A DNA stretch of 7,372 bases. Source: Pilimelia columellifera (GTDB lineage Bacteria; Actinomycetota; Actinomycetes; Mycobacteriales; Micromonosporaceae). The stretch is from contig NZ_BAAARY010000044.1 of NCBI RefSeq assembly GCF_039532605.1, positions 1 through 7,372 on the forward strand. Direction: 5' to 3'. The translations under genes and the position numbers were made by a program. Positions 5,906 through 7,372 of the stretch are shown piece after piece. Below the pieces are notes generated by a model. It worked only from the letters and a program-made list of their open reading frames with translations. It did not search any database and had not been told where the DNA came from. Within the stretch, counting starts at the first letter, position 1; every line of letters begins with the position of its first letter.

Positions 5906-6340
5906 ATGTCCGCCAAGGTGGCTACATTCCCGCTCGATACGGATCTCGAAGACGGGGATCTGATCGAGCAGCGCCTTCCCTCAGGGAAGGCCAAGCTATA
6001 TCGAGCGACACGGGTGACTTATCACAGCCAACGTGGATTGCCGGCATCCGCCCAGCGCGTGACGGCCGAGATCGAGCCGGTTATGACTCGGCCTGCGCCC
6101 GCTGATCGGCGGGTTGAGATCGGTGGGATGCATCCCACCGTATCGCAGGCGGCGGGCGCATTATTCGCAGACGGTCACTACAGCAAGGCCGTGCTGGCTG
6201 CCTTCCAGGCCGTAGAGCTGCAGGTCCAGACGAAATCCGGCTTGACCGAAACCGGTGTCCCGCTCATGCATCGCACCCTAAATCCCCAGTCCGCGCGCAT
6301 AGAGCGTTCCAGCACAAACGCGGGACGAAGCTTGATCTAG
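5906..6340 (+). pseudogene. Ymh-like protein (TIGR02391), truncated at both ends
   Basis: The frame enters from the IS3 end and runs to TAG at 6338-6340. The first ~50 residues after ATG 5906 (FPLDTDLEDGDLIEQRLPSG, then a Tyr/Arg-rich strand region) look like a small beta-rich N-terminal domain. From MHPTVSQAAGALFADGHYSK onward through VLAAFQAVELQVQ, KSGLTETGVPLM and NPQSARI it follows the Ymh family (TIGR02391), whose members are often in mobile or defence islands. Similarity ends at STNAGR (about 6328), where the family continues to an EQEGF block and an RNPxxH motif resembling HEPN nucleases. That part is absent, so the product is probably inactive. The true N-terminus may also be missing, lost at the IS3. 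Confidence 0.65.
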
Positions 6341-6343
6341 AAG

Positions 6344-6448
6344 TTTGCCGATCTCCCGGAAGATGATGGCGGCTTGCTGGTGGGCGGCGATCGCCTCCTC
6401 GAACCGCCGCACCTGCCGCAGGGTCAGGCCGAGGTTGTTCAGTCCGCC
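6344..6448 (-). pseudogene. TPR-protein fragment
   Basis: The minus strand reads GGLNNLGLTLRQVRRFEEAI, then AAHQQAAIIFREIG. This is one tetratricopeptide unit of the kind found in long TPR tails of actinobacterial regulators and NTPase proteins (consensus NNLG-L-GR-EEA---H--A--IFRE-GD). Before 6448 and after about 6347 the similarity stops. The frame carries on as non-TPR sequence (antisense to the Ymh fragment) to a TAG stop at 6280-6278. It is too small to function and must be debris from a rearrangement. The parent protein cannot be identified from one repeat. Confidence 0.65.
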
Positions 6449-6476
6449 TTGGGCACAGGACAATGGCGTTGTCACC

Positions 6477-6482
6477 TATACT
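6477..6482 (+). promoter_or_regulatory. -10 box for a leaderless HAD transcript
   Basis: TATACT ends six bases before the ATG at 6489, placing the hexamer at -12 to -7 if transcription starts on the A of the start codon. There is no Shine-Dalgarno upstream (the spacer is GCCCCT), which supports leaderless initiation, common in actinobacteria. No good -35 is visible at 17-18 bp (CACAGG at 6454-6459). Confidence 0.55.
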
Positions 6483-6488
6483 GCCCCT

Positions 6489-7148
6489 ATGCCACTCATG
6501 CTGACGGATCTCGACAACACCCTGGTGGACCGCGATGCGGCTTTCCGTCATGCTGTGGCCGCGTTCCTCACCGAGCACGGCTTACCCGACACCGATCTTG
6601 CATGGATCGTGGCCGTCGATGCCAGTGGCTACACCCCGTGTGATCTGGTCGCTTCGGCGATGGCCGAAAGGTACGGGGACGCTGTATCCGACGGTGCCGT
6701 ACGCGCCCTTCTCGACAACGGGGGCGCCGACCGCGTCGTCTTGGAGAAGTCGACTGAGCACGCATTAATTGCGGCGCGCGAACGTGGTTGGGTTTGCGTA
6801 ATCGTCACTAACGGCGATACAGTGCAGCAGGAAACTAAAATCCGTAACACCGGACTCGATCGGATCGTTCATGGGTGGGTCGTCTCGGAAGAAGTGGGCC
6901 ACAAGAAGCCCGCTCCAGAGATTTTCTACGCGGCAGAAAAAATGGCGGGGCTTTCACTTCGCGGTGCCTGGATGATCGGCGACTCGCCGCACGCCGACAT
7001 CGCAGGAGCGGTGGCAGTGGGTATCCGGAGCGTCTGGGTCTCAAACGATAGACCCTGGATTCAAGACGGTTATTCACCCACCGACGTTGCTATCGACGTC
7101 GCCTCAGCAATACGTCGAGTCCTCGGGGTCATTCATCCGAGCCGGTGA
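6489..7148 (+). CDS. HAD-superfamily hydrolase (phosphatase-like)
   Basis: A 219-residue cytosolic HAD hydrolase with all four motifs. Motif I is DLDNT at 7-11, with the nucleophile D7 and the acid/base D9. Motif II is VIVTNGD with T107. The motif III lysine lies in GHKKPAPEIF (K139/K140). Motif IV is IGDSPHAD with D165 and D170. The helical cap between motifs I and II (about 16-90) is the C1 type. The order and length match small-molecule phosphatases of the phosphoglycolate phosphatase/YjjG-like group; the substrate cannot be told. ATG 6489 is preferred over upstream in-frame codons because the conserved core begins at once (MPLMLTDLDNT) and the -10 box abuts it. It stands alone, with moderate GC, and ends 43 bases before the right IS630 repeat. 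Confidence 0.9.
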   Translation: MPLMLTDLDNTLVDRDAAFRHAVAAFLTEHGLPDTDLAWIVAVDASGYTPCDLVASAMAERYGDAVSDGAVRALLDNGGADRVVLEKSTEHALIAARERGWVCVIVTNGDTVQQETKIRNTGLDRIVHGWVVSEEVGHKKPAPEIFYAAEKMAGLSLRGAWMIGDSPHADIAGAVAVGIRSVWVSNDRPWIQDGYSPTDVAIDVASAIRRVLGVIHPSR

Positions 7149-7190
7149 GCTGAAATCGGACGCACCTCGTGCCGGGGGATGTATCTACAC

Positions 7191-7288
7191 GTCTAGTGTC
7201 GCGTGTCTGAAGTGGTTTGACCAGTTGGGTGCGAGACAATGCGGCATGTCTGTTGCTGCGGCGTTGGTCCTGCGTCCCGGTGATGGCG
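7191..7288. repeat. Right arm of the ~100-bp inverted repeat (IS630 5' end)
   Basis: Counterpart of the repeat at 1-101, in opposite orientation. It starts with GTCTAGTGTCGCG and includes the first codons of the right transposase. Compared with the left arm it lacks one gcg triplet and differs at three bases. The two copies are therefore related but not a recent exact duplication. Confidence 0.9.
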
Positions 7289-7372
7289 GCCGGTTGCGTG
7301 AGTTGACGCGGTCATCGGCGGCGCCGGCGGGGCATGTGCAGCGGGCCAGGATGGTGTTGCTGGCCGCGCAGG
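7246..7372 (+). CDS. IS630-family transposase, N-terminal part (right copy, partial)
   Basis: ATG at 7246 opens a frame to the window edge, 42 codons: MSVAAALVLRPGDGGRLREL, then TRSSAAPAGHVQRARMVLLAAQ. The AP-G-VQRAR-VLLAA pattern is typical of the N-terminal helix-turn-helix of IS630 transposases, just before the usual insect-like DDE domain, which lies outside the window. No strong Shine-Dalgarno precedes it; GACAAT at 7235-7240 lies five bases from the ATG and could serve a near-leaderless transcript. The opposite orientation of the left copy makes this interval look like cargo between two IS ends. Confidence 0.85.
   Translation, partial: MSVAAALVLRPGDGGRLRELTRSSAAPAGHVQRARMVLLAAQ

Noticed and set aside
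478..6223. Avoidance of CTGCAG as a sign of R-M pressure
   Set aside because: Four sites occur, about what base composition predicts for this length, so no avoidance can be claimed.
1..7372. CRISPR array, rRNA or tRNA genes
   Set aside because: No regularly spaced repeats and no recognisable structural RNA segments were seen on either strand.

Overview
The window looks like accessory DNA from a high-GC actinobacterium. The supporting signs are a strong G/C third-position bias in the transposase genes, GTG starts, short overlapping operon junctions, and a HAD gene whose TATACT -10 box sits exactly where a leaderless transcript would need it. The genus cannot be named from the sequence.

Almost everything here is either a mobile element or a gene damaged by one. 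The two window ends are near-identical inverted copies (1-101 and 7191-7288) of the first ~100 bp of an IS630-family element, with the transposase genes running outward off both ends. Moving inward from the left: an IS5-family remnant cut at its 5' side by the IS630 end (99-704); the C-terminal tail of an unrecognised protein (705-920); and, on the minus strand, a two-gene type II restriction-modification operon of the BsuBI/PstI family (1082-3519). Methyltransferase comes first and endonuclease second, coupled by an ATGA overlap. A possible short leader ORF with a strong Shine-Dalgarno lies upstream of the methyltransferase. A tyrosine-recombinase integrase pseudogene follows (3742-4641). Its N-terminus is lost at an apparently intact IS3-family element (about 4629-5900) that has a G_GGA_AAA slippery site between orfA and orfB. 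Right of the IS3 are a Ymh-like (TIGR02391) gene truncated at both ends and an antisense scrap of a TPR protein. An intact HAD-family hydrolase (6489-7148) closes the interior before the right IS630 copy.

Functionally, only the R-M pair, the HAD hydrolase and the IS3 transposase look intact and complete within the window. The R-M operon is the main cargo: the methyltransferase would protect host DNA while the endonuclease cuts unmodified incoming DNA. It has visibly lower GC and mixed codon use compared with the IS genes, and lies beside a dead integrase, which fits arrival on an integrative element that has since decayed. The outward-facing IS630 copies could in principle mobilise the block as a composite transposon, but this is inference. 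I do not see a clearly new multi-gene system. The less ordinary signals are the leader region and CCTGCAGG palindrome at the methyltransferase start, the IS3 element joining two unrelated truncated genes without a visible target duplication, and the Ymh fragment cut before its expected RNPxxH motif.
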